From positions 1 through 22,871 of the forward strand of contig CAJNOQ010002736.1 in the NCBI GenBank assembly GCA_905250885.1: DNA of 22,871 nt. Reading direction: 5' to 3'. The notes under the pieces were generated by a model that saw nothing but the letters and a program-made list of their open reading frames with translations, was not told the origin of the DNA and ran no database searches. Positions 9,824 to 18,338 of the stretch are shown piece by piece. Source of the DNA: Didymodactylos carnosus. Taxonomy: Eukaryota > Rotifera > Eurotatoria > Philodinida > Philodinidae. Positions within the stretch are counted from its first letter, which is position 1, and each line of letters opens with the position of its first letter. Position numbers and translations under genes: made by a program.

Positions 9824-10199
9824 TGTATTGTTTGATGTTCTCTAAATATCTTGATGTCTTGATCGTTGGTATATAGGTGACATACATAGTTCTTGCATGG
9901 ATATGTTTGTTAAATCGATATGAAGACGATCATTAATAATAAGCGAATTCAGACCATAGTTGAGGTTCAGAAATGATCGAAGGAGAACGTTACGGGATAA
10001 GTAACCAAATATTTCCAATATCATCTCAGATGATAAATCCGACCAAGACATGACGAATCTAAAAGGCATAATTATCTTAACGAAGAGTAAGCTATAAAAT
10101 CGAAAACTACACGATGGTTTTTTTTCTTCGGCCCATCCGTAATCAGGAGTGTAAGTTTAAACGCATCCTGATTCGTGATGTACTTGTATTGTTTGATGT
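9824..10199. repeat. 15-bp direct repeats flanking the F-box fragment
   Basis: The sequence tgtattgtttgatgt occurs at 9824-9838 and again at 10185-10199 in the same orientation, bracketing the F-box remnant. It could be a long target-site duplication, a footprint of template switching or chance. A repeat this long is uncommon by chance within a few hundred bases. Confidence 0.5.
9842..10069 (-). pseudogene. truncated F-box protein (N-terminal part)
   Basis: Read on the minus strand from 10069 (or the second Met at 10051), the first 40 residues fit an F-box: WSDLSSEMILEIFGYLS followed by an LLRSFLNLN helix. F-box domains bind Skp1 and place substrates on SCF ubiquitin ligases. Bdelloids carry many F-box proteins of about 400-600 residues starting in this way. 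Here the frame stops after 75 residues, with no downstream substrate-binding region that I can detect, so it is probably a truncated copy. The fragment lies between two 15-bp direct repeats (9824-9838 and 10185-10199). Confidence 0.5.
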
Positions 10200-10323
10200 G
10201 GAAACACTAGCACATGTGTATTTTCTATTATATACTGCTCAATAAATTTTGATTAATCGCTTTATGATCCGATCATGATGTACCGTCAAATGATAAAAAA
10301 TATTTTATTGAATCGCTAAAATA

Positions 10324-11176
10324 TCAATCGCCATCACCTAGTGTAAACAAATGAATATTGTGCTTTACCGTGACATTTGGACGTAAATGGTAAAAATAAT
10401 GTTCTTTTTTCTGTGTAAGTCCCTGAAAACATGCAATAAAACTCAGCGAGAAAATTAAAAAAACAAAAAAACAACCCAAATAAATGAACAGAAAAGCATA
10501 TGATAGATCTGCGTGCAACGGACGATAACTAAACACATAAAGTAGGATATGCAAAAAAGTGCGAAAAGTAAAAAAACACACAAAAACAAAAACAATTAAG
10601 TTACGCACCATGACGCCTTTGCGTGATCCGTCGTGAGTGGTAGCCTTGACGATATAGTGAGAACCATGGAGTGATAGACGTTAACGGGACTCGAATATCC
10701 ATTAAACGCGGTACCTGTGAGTGTGATGCAGCCGAAGTTGAAACGATAGTAGCTGTTGGTAGAGCGTCAGGATCGGGTGTCGTCGGTTTGGCGGCTGCAG
10801 TCGGTGTTGATAGTGTACTAGTTGATACCGGAGACGACGCTAATGCTGTCAACAGCGCCGTAGGTGGTGCAGATGGTGCAGCCGGAGTATCAAGTAGTGA
10901 TAGTGCGTCGTCCAAGGGGAAAAGTTCGAGTTCTACCGATATTGTAATAAAATGTAGTACTATGATGAAGATGTATTTTAATAGCGTAGATATATGTATG
11001 TATGAGATACTGAGTGTATATGAATGAATGCAAGTGGGAGTTATGCTCTTTCGTTTTGTTTTTTTTCTTTGTATGTATGTTATGTTTACGTTTCGTGTTA
11101 TCTTGTAGTGTACGACTGAAGAAGGGATAAATGAGGTATGAAGATAACCTTGATTGTGCATATGAAGACAAAACAA
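10324..11176 (-). CDS. hypothetical Ser/Thr/Pro-rich protein, two open frames
   Basis: Unrecognised. On the minus strand 11176-10601 is open for 191 codons. It holds a hydrophobic stretch (YIFIIVLHFITI), then about 75 residues rich in Ala, Ser, Thr and Pro (for example TALASSPVSTSTLSTPT), then a basic end. A following frame (10611-10324) starts with a strongly hydrophobic segment. A possible intron with donor gtgcgt near 10608 and acceptor ttttcag near 10427 would skip that segment. The STP-rich part is visibly GC-richer than its surroundings. The plus strand is also open over 10671-11027 (118 codons, Gly/Ala/Ser/Val-rich), so the coding strand is uncertain. The location just downstream of the envelope-like remnant may or may not be meaningful. 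Confidence 0.3.
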
Positions 11177-11269
11177 ACATGACGAAGAGAGAACTGAAAT
11201 AACACATTTGAGGAAAGGAAAGAAGAAGGGACAAAGACTAGTACTCTATGTCTGGCGAACAAGCGTGTC

Positions 11270-11976
11270 TCACGAGGGAAAAGGAATCCTCAAATTTTGG
11301 AGAGACATCCAACGCCAGGCCGCCAAACCAATAACCAGAAAACCCATGATGAGAGCAATTGTACCCATGAAAACTGAGGCCGGAATGGTGACATCATGAA
11401 AAGGGAGACGGAAAGGCGAAAAAGATAATTGTTGGCTTAAAGCGGAAAGATTGGTGTGTAAGTATGGTATATGCTGTCCTACAGGTTTCAGGTCGAGATT
11501 AGCCGGATCGATTTCTCTGAAAGTTTGATTGTGAAAAAGAATTAACTTAGGCCGTGGGGTTGCAATAGCTGTGCCTGTAAAAGAAAATCCAGGACAGGAC
11601 AGAATAGAACCATTTGAAACATGAACTAGTGTGACTGGGTTAGGTTGAGAGCATCACCGAATGTGGAAGGTGGAAATCGAGCGCTAGGACTACGCGTACA
11701 ATTGAATGACTCGGGTTTAGATATAGCTCAGAGAGAGCCAGGAAGTTGCTGCAGAAAATAAGGGGAGGGAGTGACCGGTTCAAGGACACATTGAGTGAAA
11801 CTGTGGTTAGTAAGAATTTGATGTAAACATGGAAAATCTGTTAAACGCGAAATAGGAGGAGCGATAGTACAGGTAGGTAATATATTAGAATCACATGGTA
11901 CACTGGATTTGGAAATTCTAGACAACGTTACATGCGAACAATATCCAATCCACGTTTTCGTATTCAGTTTTTCACG
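11270..11976 (-). pseudogene. envelope-like type I membrane glycoprotein remnant
   Basis: Minus-strand coding-like sequence beginning after a good splice acceptor (ttctggttcag, ending at 11977) and ending at a stop at 11270-11272. The ectodomain part is rich in Cys and in N-glycosylation sequons, has no cytosolic-type features, and ends in a single strongly hydrophobic helix (GTIALIMGFLVIGLAAW, about 11367-11317). A short tail of about 15 residues follows. This layout is that of retroviral or viral-type envelope glycoproteins, which some metazoan LTR elements, including those reported from bdelloids, carry. Two lesions are visible: an in-frame TGA at 11728-11730 and a frameshift between about 11610 and 11665. 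It is therefore broken. It is not part of the gag element at 8411-9270, since on this strand it lies upstream of it. A host membrane-protein gene is the alternative. Confidence 0.5.
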
Positions 11977-11979
11977 CTG

Positions 11980-12760
11980 AACCAGAAAAAAGAAACCACA
12001 AAGCTATAAAACATAAAGGGAATTCGAAAAATCAGTTTTGTTGAAATATTGTCAGTTTTTAAGCCAAAGTAAAATTTTCTCCTCCCAGATGCAGTTTCGA
12101 AGGCCAAAACAGATATGTTTCGACTCAGCTCGACGAGCTCTATCCGACCATGTGTGATTCGTCAAGAGAAAGTTGGTGCTAGTTCTTGGAATTACGTGCA
12201 CTTTAATAATAATTAAAATAATAACGAGAGAAATCTGTTAGAAGACGAATAAGATGGTTGTTGAGGGAGTTTACTACTTTGAAAGTTTTAAAAAAACCAT
12301 AATGAATTATCTTTTTTTATAAGCTTTATTTATTTATTGATGAAACAAATAGTTATAACTAAGACAGGTCAAAAGAGAGCAAAGCCACATTATTATCGTT
12401 CTGTCCAGCCAATAAAAAATAGCAAAAATGGGAAGGAAAGTAGCAAAGACATGAATGGAAATACATAATGAAAAACAGGAAGAAAAAAGACATAAAGGGA
12501 ACAAACAAATGGCAGAAGCAAGGAAGAAGAGGATCGAGTGTGCTAAGAGATGCTGACCAATTTTTACATCGCAAACCTTTTAGTTGAAAGAATATATTCA
12601 ATAACACTTCCGTAGACTGTCAAATACTATTCCTTTGAGAGGTGAGTTTTACGTAAGAGTAATTCACTACTAAGGGGTTGTGGCAAATCCAAAGTTATTC
12701 TAAGCCAAACACATATCATTAAAAACTAGATAAAATTCTGCTTTTTAAGTCTAACTTAGA
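11980..12760. other. no recognisable gene
   Basis: AT-rich sequence upstream (on the minus strand) of the envelope-like exon. A minus-strand open stretch at 12359-12607 is dominated by Phe, Leu and Cys from a poly-pyrimidine bias and shows no family features. No LTR or terminal repeat was found. Confidence 0.4.
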
Positions 12761-12777
12761 ACGAAAGTTTAAAAGAC

Positions 12778-13056
12778 TTGAACTCAACCAGGTTGAAAAA
12801 AATCAAGTTTGTCAATCTAAGTTTAACATCACAGGACAGTAATTCCCTATGTCTGTCAGTCCGCCACACTTGTATCATAGAGAGTGTCACAAGCGATCTG
12901 AAACTTAGAAAAGACATCGATAGCGTCACAGTCAAAGTGATAGTACCGGAAGACATCATAAGCAATGTGAGTGTGAGTGATCTGGTAGAGGGAGCCACCT
13001 TCAATGCGAACTTTGATGAACTTATTTTGCAGAGCAACAACCTCGTGAACACTTAA
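12778..13056 (+). CDS. hypothetical ORF, 92 codons
   Basis: Unrecognised. The frame opens at a non-ATG codon, so if real it is a 3' exon or fragment. Composition looks protein-like (for example DSVTVKVIVPEDIISNVSVSDL and DLVEGATFNANFDEL), with a beta-rich, alternating hydrophobic pattern and a stop at 13054-13056. The opposite strand is open across the same bases, which weakens the case. No acceptor or partner exon can be assigned with confidence. Confidence 0.25.
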   Translation: MNSTRLKKIKFVNLSLTSQDSNSLCLSVRHTCIIESVTSDLKLRKDIDSVTVKVIVPEDIISNVSVSDLVEGATFNANFDELILQSNNLVNT

Positions 13057-14023
13057 ACCATACGGCTAGAATAATTCCGCTTTATTCTTTAAACTAAAGA
13101 AGGCTTAGAATGTCCCATCCTGACGAACTTTTATGTTACGTGCTCGAAATTCTTGAAAATCGTCGGAAGAGTAATAATAGTACTACAGCATTATACAAAC
13201 AATTTTCGTTTTCACTGCATGTGAGTGGTATATATCCATTCACATCTTATGGAACAAAGTAACTTCATAAAGAGAAGCCAGTATGGAATCGATAATATAT
13301 ATTCTTCCATCAAAAACAATAGTCATTGTATTCGAATAGAAAAGAGCTCACGATTGGCTCTAATATGATGCAAATTGTTTTTAAAATATCGAAATCCCAG
13401 TTAACTACTTCCCAGATTTTGATATGGCATTCTTCCTAACCTCTCTTCGTGGTAATTTATTACATCGAAAGTTCAAAATCGCTTACAAGGTCATAGCTTT
13501 TCGGTGGAGGAGCACTTTTATCTGATGCCGGATTAAAATTCCCGGCCTAATCGTAGAGTTTACCCTAAAATTCGTCACAGAAACCTGATTTTCTTAGTTG
13601 ATGACTTGCCTTGATTTTTCAAACGAAATCACGAGTCGAGTCTTTTTATAAAATCGCCAAATCAAGTTTGACTTGACCTGCTCAGCTCTGCGTTTGACTC
13701 TGTTAAATAAAATAAGACTGTAATTTGTTCGAATATATTTCATTGTAATAAACTCAACTGACAAAATAAAGACTGAATATATGTCGGAGAATGTTTAATT
13801 ACAAGAATCCACAGTAATCACTGACATGAGTATTAACCTTTCTAAATGATCTTTAAACCACAACTCATTTTGATCTATCATTTACAATGAGAGAAAAACA
13901 GTTCACCTATAGTCGAGCAATTGGTGCAGATAAGGCCAAAGGATATGTAGGCAAAATGAGCAAACAATCAGAAATATAAATTACTAGTTTAATTTTAATT
14001 TGGTTAAGAAATAGTGCAAATTA
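13057..14023. other. AT-rich spacer, nothing recognised
   Basis: No open frame of note, no terminal repeats and no RNA gene recognised. Stops are dense in all six frames. Confidence 0.5.
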
Positions 14024-14386
14024 AGGTTGTTAATTTAGCATTATTTTAGAAAATAAATATAAATGGTTCATTTACTTTTATGAAATAAATATAACTAAAT
14101 GAAAAAAAATTTATCTTTATTTTATAAAAGTAAGTAATTCACTTATATTTATTTCTTTATTTTTACCTTTATTTTTGAACATAAATATTTATTTTTGGTT
14201 GAAATAAAGAAAATAAAGGTAAATGAATCATTTACTTTTATAAAATAAAGATAATTTTTTTATTTATTTATTTGTATTTATTTCACAGAAGTAAATGAAC
14301 CATTTGTATTTATATTCTAAATATAAATGATTCATTTATATTTATCCGTTATTATAAATGAACAATAAAACTAAATTAACATCCCT
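14024..14386. repeat. palindromic AT-rich MITE-like element, long copy
   Basis: The termini pair inversely: ggttgttaatttag near 14025 with ctaaattaacatccct at 14370-14385. The interior is made of several inverted and direct copies of a unit centred on aaatggttcatttactt and aataaatata. It belongs to the same family as the shorter element at 16949-17106, whose termini and first 60 bp are nearly the same. This copy looks internally expanded. It is non-coding. Confidence 0.7.
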
Positions 14387-14454
14387 AGTTTAGATACCAT
14401 AAAAGAATTAAAAACCAGTGTATTAAACGAATATCTAAACAACTTCATTTTTTC

Positions 14455-14640
14455 TCGAAGCGTACATGTTGTGAATGTAAACAGATTGGTTGCAATCGTA
14501 TAAATGCAGTAATTGTCGTAATAAAATTCGTGAATAAAACTTCACACCTATTTGACAAGCGTCTCGTGATATTATTGATAATAAATCACCTCTAGATTTT
14601 CCATCATCATTTAATGATTGGTCTACTAATAAGGGAATAC
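14455..14640 (+). pseudogene. Cys-rich gene fragment, frameshifted
   Basis: Two coding-like pieces lie in different frames. The first contains TCCECKQIGCNR and, in a shifted frame, CSNCRNKIRE, a C-x2-C plus C-x2-C spacing like a small zinc-binding or RING-like motif. The second, after a further frame change, reads SRDIIDNKSPLDF then PSSFNDWSTNKGIQ. Each piece looks like protein, but stops and frame changes separate them, so this is a decayed exon. The family is unknown. Confidence 0.3.
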
Positions 14641-14694
14641 AATGACTTTTACAGTTGTATGAAATTTCATACAGCTAGAAAAGTCATTGTATTC
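14635..14694. repeat. 60-bp palindrome
   Basis: Left arm 14635-14664 and right arm 14665-14694 are reverse complements with three mismatches in 30 and no loop. The outer 16 bases (gaatacaatgactttt) are perfect. It overlaps the end of the decayed coding fragment. A partial copy of the arm (gtcattgtattc) occurs at about 13322-13333. Confidence 0.75.
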
Positions 14695-14847
14695 TTAATA
14701 TCAAAATCGTTGCTCAGTCTTCAGAATGTTGAATTAACAAGGGGTAGCCATAGTATTCCTCAACTTATGCTTTTGACTTGTTTATAACAGTCTGTGTCCA
14801 GAAAATCAAATGTTTTTGTTTCAGTTAAATCAATAATAAAACTACAA

Positions 14848-15213
14848 TTAATAATTTGTTGAATATTCGAACAATTTCTTTAACGTATCAGATGTAATAA
14901 CCGGCTGTTGTGATTTTGAATAATTTCTAACATCATCAGGCAAAAATTTGAACATTTTTTGATAATTTATTTAGAGCAGACTGTAGATGTACATAAACAT
15001 CATCTGCTAATTCATAAATTTCAAGACCAATTAAATAACGAACTAAATAAAAATAATCTAAACCTGCACATTTTGTTTCTGGTTCTTGTTTTTTAATATT
15101 TTTAAATGTGTCGAGTATCGTTCTTCGTCTTGTTGCTTTGTTTCATTTTCTGGAACATTCGCTTGTCGATTACCATAATAAAAAACAGCTTTTATATTTG
15201 GAATAATCATCAT
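14848..15213 (-). pseudogene. unknown gene remnant with two frameshifts
   Basis: On the minus strand an ATG at 15213 opens a coding-like frame (MMIIPNIKAVFYYGNRQ) that changes frame near 15110. It continues as an amphipathic helical region (LDYFYLVRYLIGLEIYEL, then DDVYVHLQSALNKL), changes frame again near 14955, and ends with FLPDDVRNYSKSQQPVITS and a stop at 14848-14850. Only about 120 residues can be followed. The continuity of protein-like sequence across three frames is good evidence for a dead gene. I do not recognise the family; the region has no transposase or RT motif. Confidence 0.45.
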
Positions 15214-15829
15214 GTGTCTAAGTCTCAGTCCAGTTTATTGACAAAAAGTCATGAGTACTCATAGCACGAATTGTAAACATAGCTAGTACAAAATATCTCA
15301 AAGAGAGATTCTGCTGTGTCCTCATATACATACTAAAACAAATAATAACAATGATAAGTAAATATATAGAGTTAAAATGAGTTCGAACAATAGAGGAGCA
15401 GAACGTTAAAATAGCATAACAAAGGGAAAATCAACAATTTAAGAGAGTGCATATATGGAAAACCGTTTTAATCAATTTCTGTTGATCCGTTAGTAAGAGA
15501 TTTCTACAGAAACCTTGGATATTAAATGCTGGAAATCTCAGTATTCTTGCACGTTATGTTATTCATTTTTTCAAAAAATATAGTTTTGATGGAGAGCATT
15601 TCGAGCTCAGAATAAACCATTTTACGTTATGAGCAGTAAAATCATCTAAAGCTAGGATACCATTGAAAGTATCAGATTACAAAGTGGATATGATTACATC
15701 TTCAAAATATTCTAAGAAAAAACTGAATATTGTTGTATCTGAACCTGTTATATAGAATACACCGCATAATACATTTCCTACTTTTGATACTAGTAGTACC
15801 AAATGTATGATAACTTCTTTGTTTTTATG
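15214..15829. other. AT-rich spacer, nothing recognised
   Basis: No convincing open frame or repeat on either strand. Confidence 0.45.
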
Positions 15830-16045
15830 TTAGAAAAAGCCCGCTGGTTTCGCTTGTACACCATTTCTTACATAGATGAGACAACCTCCCGCAGTAATTC
15901 CATCTCGCTCACGTCTAATGCTTGAAGAATTATGGATTAGAATGTCGCTGTCGGTGATTTTATCGTTTAACCGGGATTCAATTATGGCGAGAAAAAGAGA
16001 ATGTCCATTATTGACTAACATTTGAACTAAGTCAGGTCCAGTTAT
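15830..16045 (-). pseudogene. LINE endonuclease fragment
   Basis: Minus-strand fragment matching the middle of an apurinic-type endonuclease domain of non-LTR retrotransposons. An ESRLNDKITDSDI segment (the ETWLN-like box with the catalytic-region Glu) is followed by SSIRRERDGITAGG and CLIYVRN, the typical G-G-x-x-I-Y-V-R strand. Upstream, GPDLVQMLVNNG fits the preceding helix. It stops after about 70 residues with no RT domain on either side, so it is a short dead scrap. Family recognition is from motif order only. Confidence 0.55.
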
Positions 16046-16049
16046 ACGA

Positions 16050-16948
16050 GTCTATGATCAGTGTATGCGCAAATACTAGATATGTTGACAACGAAGGCAC
16101 ATCCTACACCACTAAACCTGACTAGCCATTTGGCAATAAGAAAGCAAGTATTGCACGAGAACCGTTGACAAAGCTCAATCATGATAAAGACGACGGTCTG
16201 TTTAGAGATGTTAGAAAGAGGATGAAAATTGATCGAAATTAAACTAGTCAAAGAAATAAACAAGTTTTTTAGTTGACCATAGCTCCTAGTATATAGATAA
16301 CAGAAAGAAATAACCTAATAATGGATTAGCTGCCCGAGCGATTTTATTATAATGGTTGTTGTTTTGAAGAATTATTGGTTACAAAGATTGTCAGTAGAAG
16401 CTGATATACAGTCTGAAGTATCTTTGATAAAAGTTTCAGCTCGATTGGACCATTTTTTCGAGAGTTTGTAATGTAACTATCCACAATAGAACTATGTGCC
16501 AAATCGCGTTCAATACTCATAGATAATTATCCATTGATAAAATTTTCGTAGCTGGTTCTATTTTCAGTAGAATCTTTTTTACGCATGAATAAGCACTGGA
16601 TGTTGCCAGTGGAAAGAATTAAGTTAGCGTTAGACACAGAGGCATTGTTGGTACCAAATATCTGAATCGAATTAGTGCCATGAGTAGCTTATGACCACAT
16701 GAGTTTGTGATAAAAAATTGACGGTTTAGTTTTGCTACGCTAATGTTTTTTTATCGTTTATCTAGCCTTGGAGAAAATTAAATTTTGCATCTATTGACAT
16801 CAGAAAGATTACCTTACAAATTTTGTTGAAGCTAAACGAATTGAATTTTTGTACGAAAACCTGAGCTAAATTCGTTTTTGAGTTTTTTAAGCTAGCAGAT
16901 AATATGTTACAAGAGTGACTTTTTTAATTTCAGTAGTTTTGTGTTTTT
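16050..16948. other. spacer, nothing recognised
   Basis: Short open frames only. The one at 16042-16263 on the minus strand is not a continuation of the endonuclease domain. No repeats were noticed. Confidence 0.4.
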
Positions 16949-17106
16949 AGGTGTTAATTTAGTGTTATTTTAAAAAATAATTATAAATGGTTCATTTACT
17001 TTTATAAAATAAATATAAGTTTTTTTTCATTTAGTTATGTTTATTTCATAGAAGTAAATGAACTATTTATAATTATTTTTTAAAATAACACTAAATTAAC
17101 ACCCCT
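16949..17106. repeat. 158-bp near-perfect palindromic MITE
   Basis: The left arm starts aggtgttaatttagtg and pairs along about 60 bp with the right arm ending cactaaattaacacccct; only a few mismatches are visible. The central 30-40 bp holds tataagttttttttcattta. It is the same family as 14024-14386. It has no coding capacity, so it would be mobilised in trans. Flanks ttttag and ctagtttt do not give a clear target duplication. Confidence 0.75.
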
Positions 17107-17404
17107 AGTTTTGATGCTGTAGAGCTCTTCGTAAACTGAATGCTATTTGATGAAAAAATATCGTAGAGAGCTCGCGGACGTCTCATTTTTCTCAGAAATG
17201 TTTGTTCCATACGATAGAATTGTTTGCAAATGTTTCTGATTCGAAAAAAGTACAGTTTTAACAGGCAAAGATGGTTTTACAAAGGTTTGACAATAATATT
17301 ATAATAATTTTTGCCCCAGATTTTGACAATGGTTCCTGATCAATCGAACCTTACTCTATATATATATTGATATTCTTTGACTTTTTTATGTTTCTTATAA
17401 AACT
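17107..17404. other. AT-rich spacer
   Basis: No gene recognised. A run of ta dinucleotides lies at about 17356-17368, immediately before the hairpin at 17405. Confidence 0.4.
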
Positions 17405-17483
17405 AAGTATAATTAATATAATTGAAAAACATTTTTGTAAAATCATTTTACAAAAATATTTTTCAATTATATTAATTATACTT
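17405..17483. repeat. 38-bp-arm hairpin, almost perfect
   Basis: Left arm 17405-17442 and right arm 17446-17483 are reverse complements with one mismatch and a 3-nt loop (tca). The motif tactctatatat occurs on both sides (about 17351 and 17483), so the hairpin is bracketed by a direct repeat of about 12 bp. It could be a very short transposon derivative or a structured RNA or DNA element. Confidence 0.8.
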
Positions 17484-18006
17484 ACTCTATATATCCTGGA
17501 AATTAACTCAGTACCGCGTCGGGCAAAAATGGTTCAAACATTTTGCCAATAAAAGTCAATTTTTGTCTGGACTGTTAAATATTATTTGAAGAAACTTTTA
17601 GAGTAACTACATCATCTAAAGATACATTTATCTTGAAAATTTCATTGAGAAATATAACACACCGTTTCGGAGATATCTTAATTCTGATGGATTTTCCATG
17701 TAAAAACATAGCGACATCTGTATCTCAGGAAGGAAACGTTTTTAAAAAGCTTTATTTTTCTCTTTTTCCAGTTTCATATAGGTCTACATCCCGTAAAAAT
17801 TTCAGGCGAACTAGAGAGATCCACGGCTGTCACATGCCCGAAATTGCCTGATTTTCTCAGAAACTGGCTCTTAAACCCAAATGTAAGCATAAGACAAAGT
17901 GATCTCTTTATTCTGAAGTATCTGTAAGGGTATCTATTGTGTCATTATCAATAATTTTTCTTTAACAACATAGTGTGTTTTGTGAATATCGATAAATAGT
18001 ACGTTG
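17484..18006. other. spacer, nothing recognised
   Basis: A plus-strand open frame at 17633-17851 shows no recognisable domain. No repeats were noticed. Confidence 0.4.
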
Positions 18007-18338
18007 ATAACTAATAATGCAGCTGTGTAGAATTTCATTTTTTTTTAACTTTGTTTGTTAAGAATCAAATATTTCGACCTTACGGTCATTATCGATGATA
18101 GAAAACTGGATTGCATACATTTCCTTTTTTAAAAAAGGAAATGTATACAGTGCAGTTCTTGTCTTGTTCTGTCAAGTAAAATGAAAATGTTTGTCTGTGT
18201 CTATCGATAGTTCTGTTACTTTCATTCTTGTGTACAGTTTTCTATCATTGGCAATGATCGTAAGGTCAAAATATTTGATTCTTAACAAATAATGTTAAAA
18301 AAAATGAAATTCTACACAGCTGCATTATTAGTTATTAA
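18007..18338. repeat. 332-bp element with ~100-bp terminal inverted repeats and inner palindrome
   Basis: Arms 18007-18108 and 18235-18338 are reverse complements over about 100 bp with roughly ten differences (shared ctaataatgcagctgtgtag at the ends and tgatagaaaactg at the inner ends). Between them lies a perfect 32-bp palindrome at 18115-18146 (arm atacatttcctttttt). About 88 bp of unique sequence follows. The structure is MITE- or fold-back-like, with a second palindrome inside. There is no coding capacity. Confidence 0.8.

Noticed and set aside
8411..11976. One intact LTR retrotransposon comprising gag and env
   Set aside because: Both are on the minus strand, but env would lie upstream of gag, there is no pol between them, and unrelated F-box and ninjurin-like pieces intervene.
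12756..13052. 98-codon minus-strand open frame
   Set aside because: It overlaps the plus-strand frame; the composition is dominated by Ser/Leu/Thr and looks like an antisense shadow.
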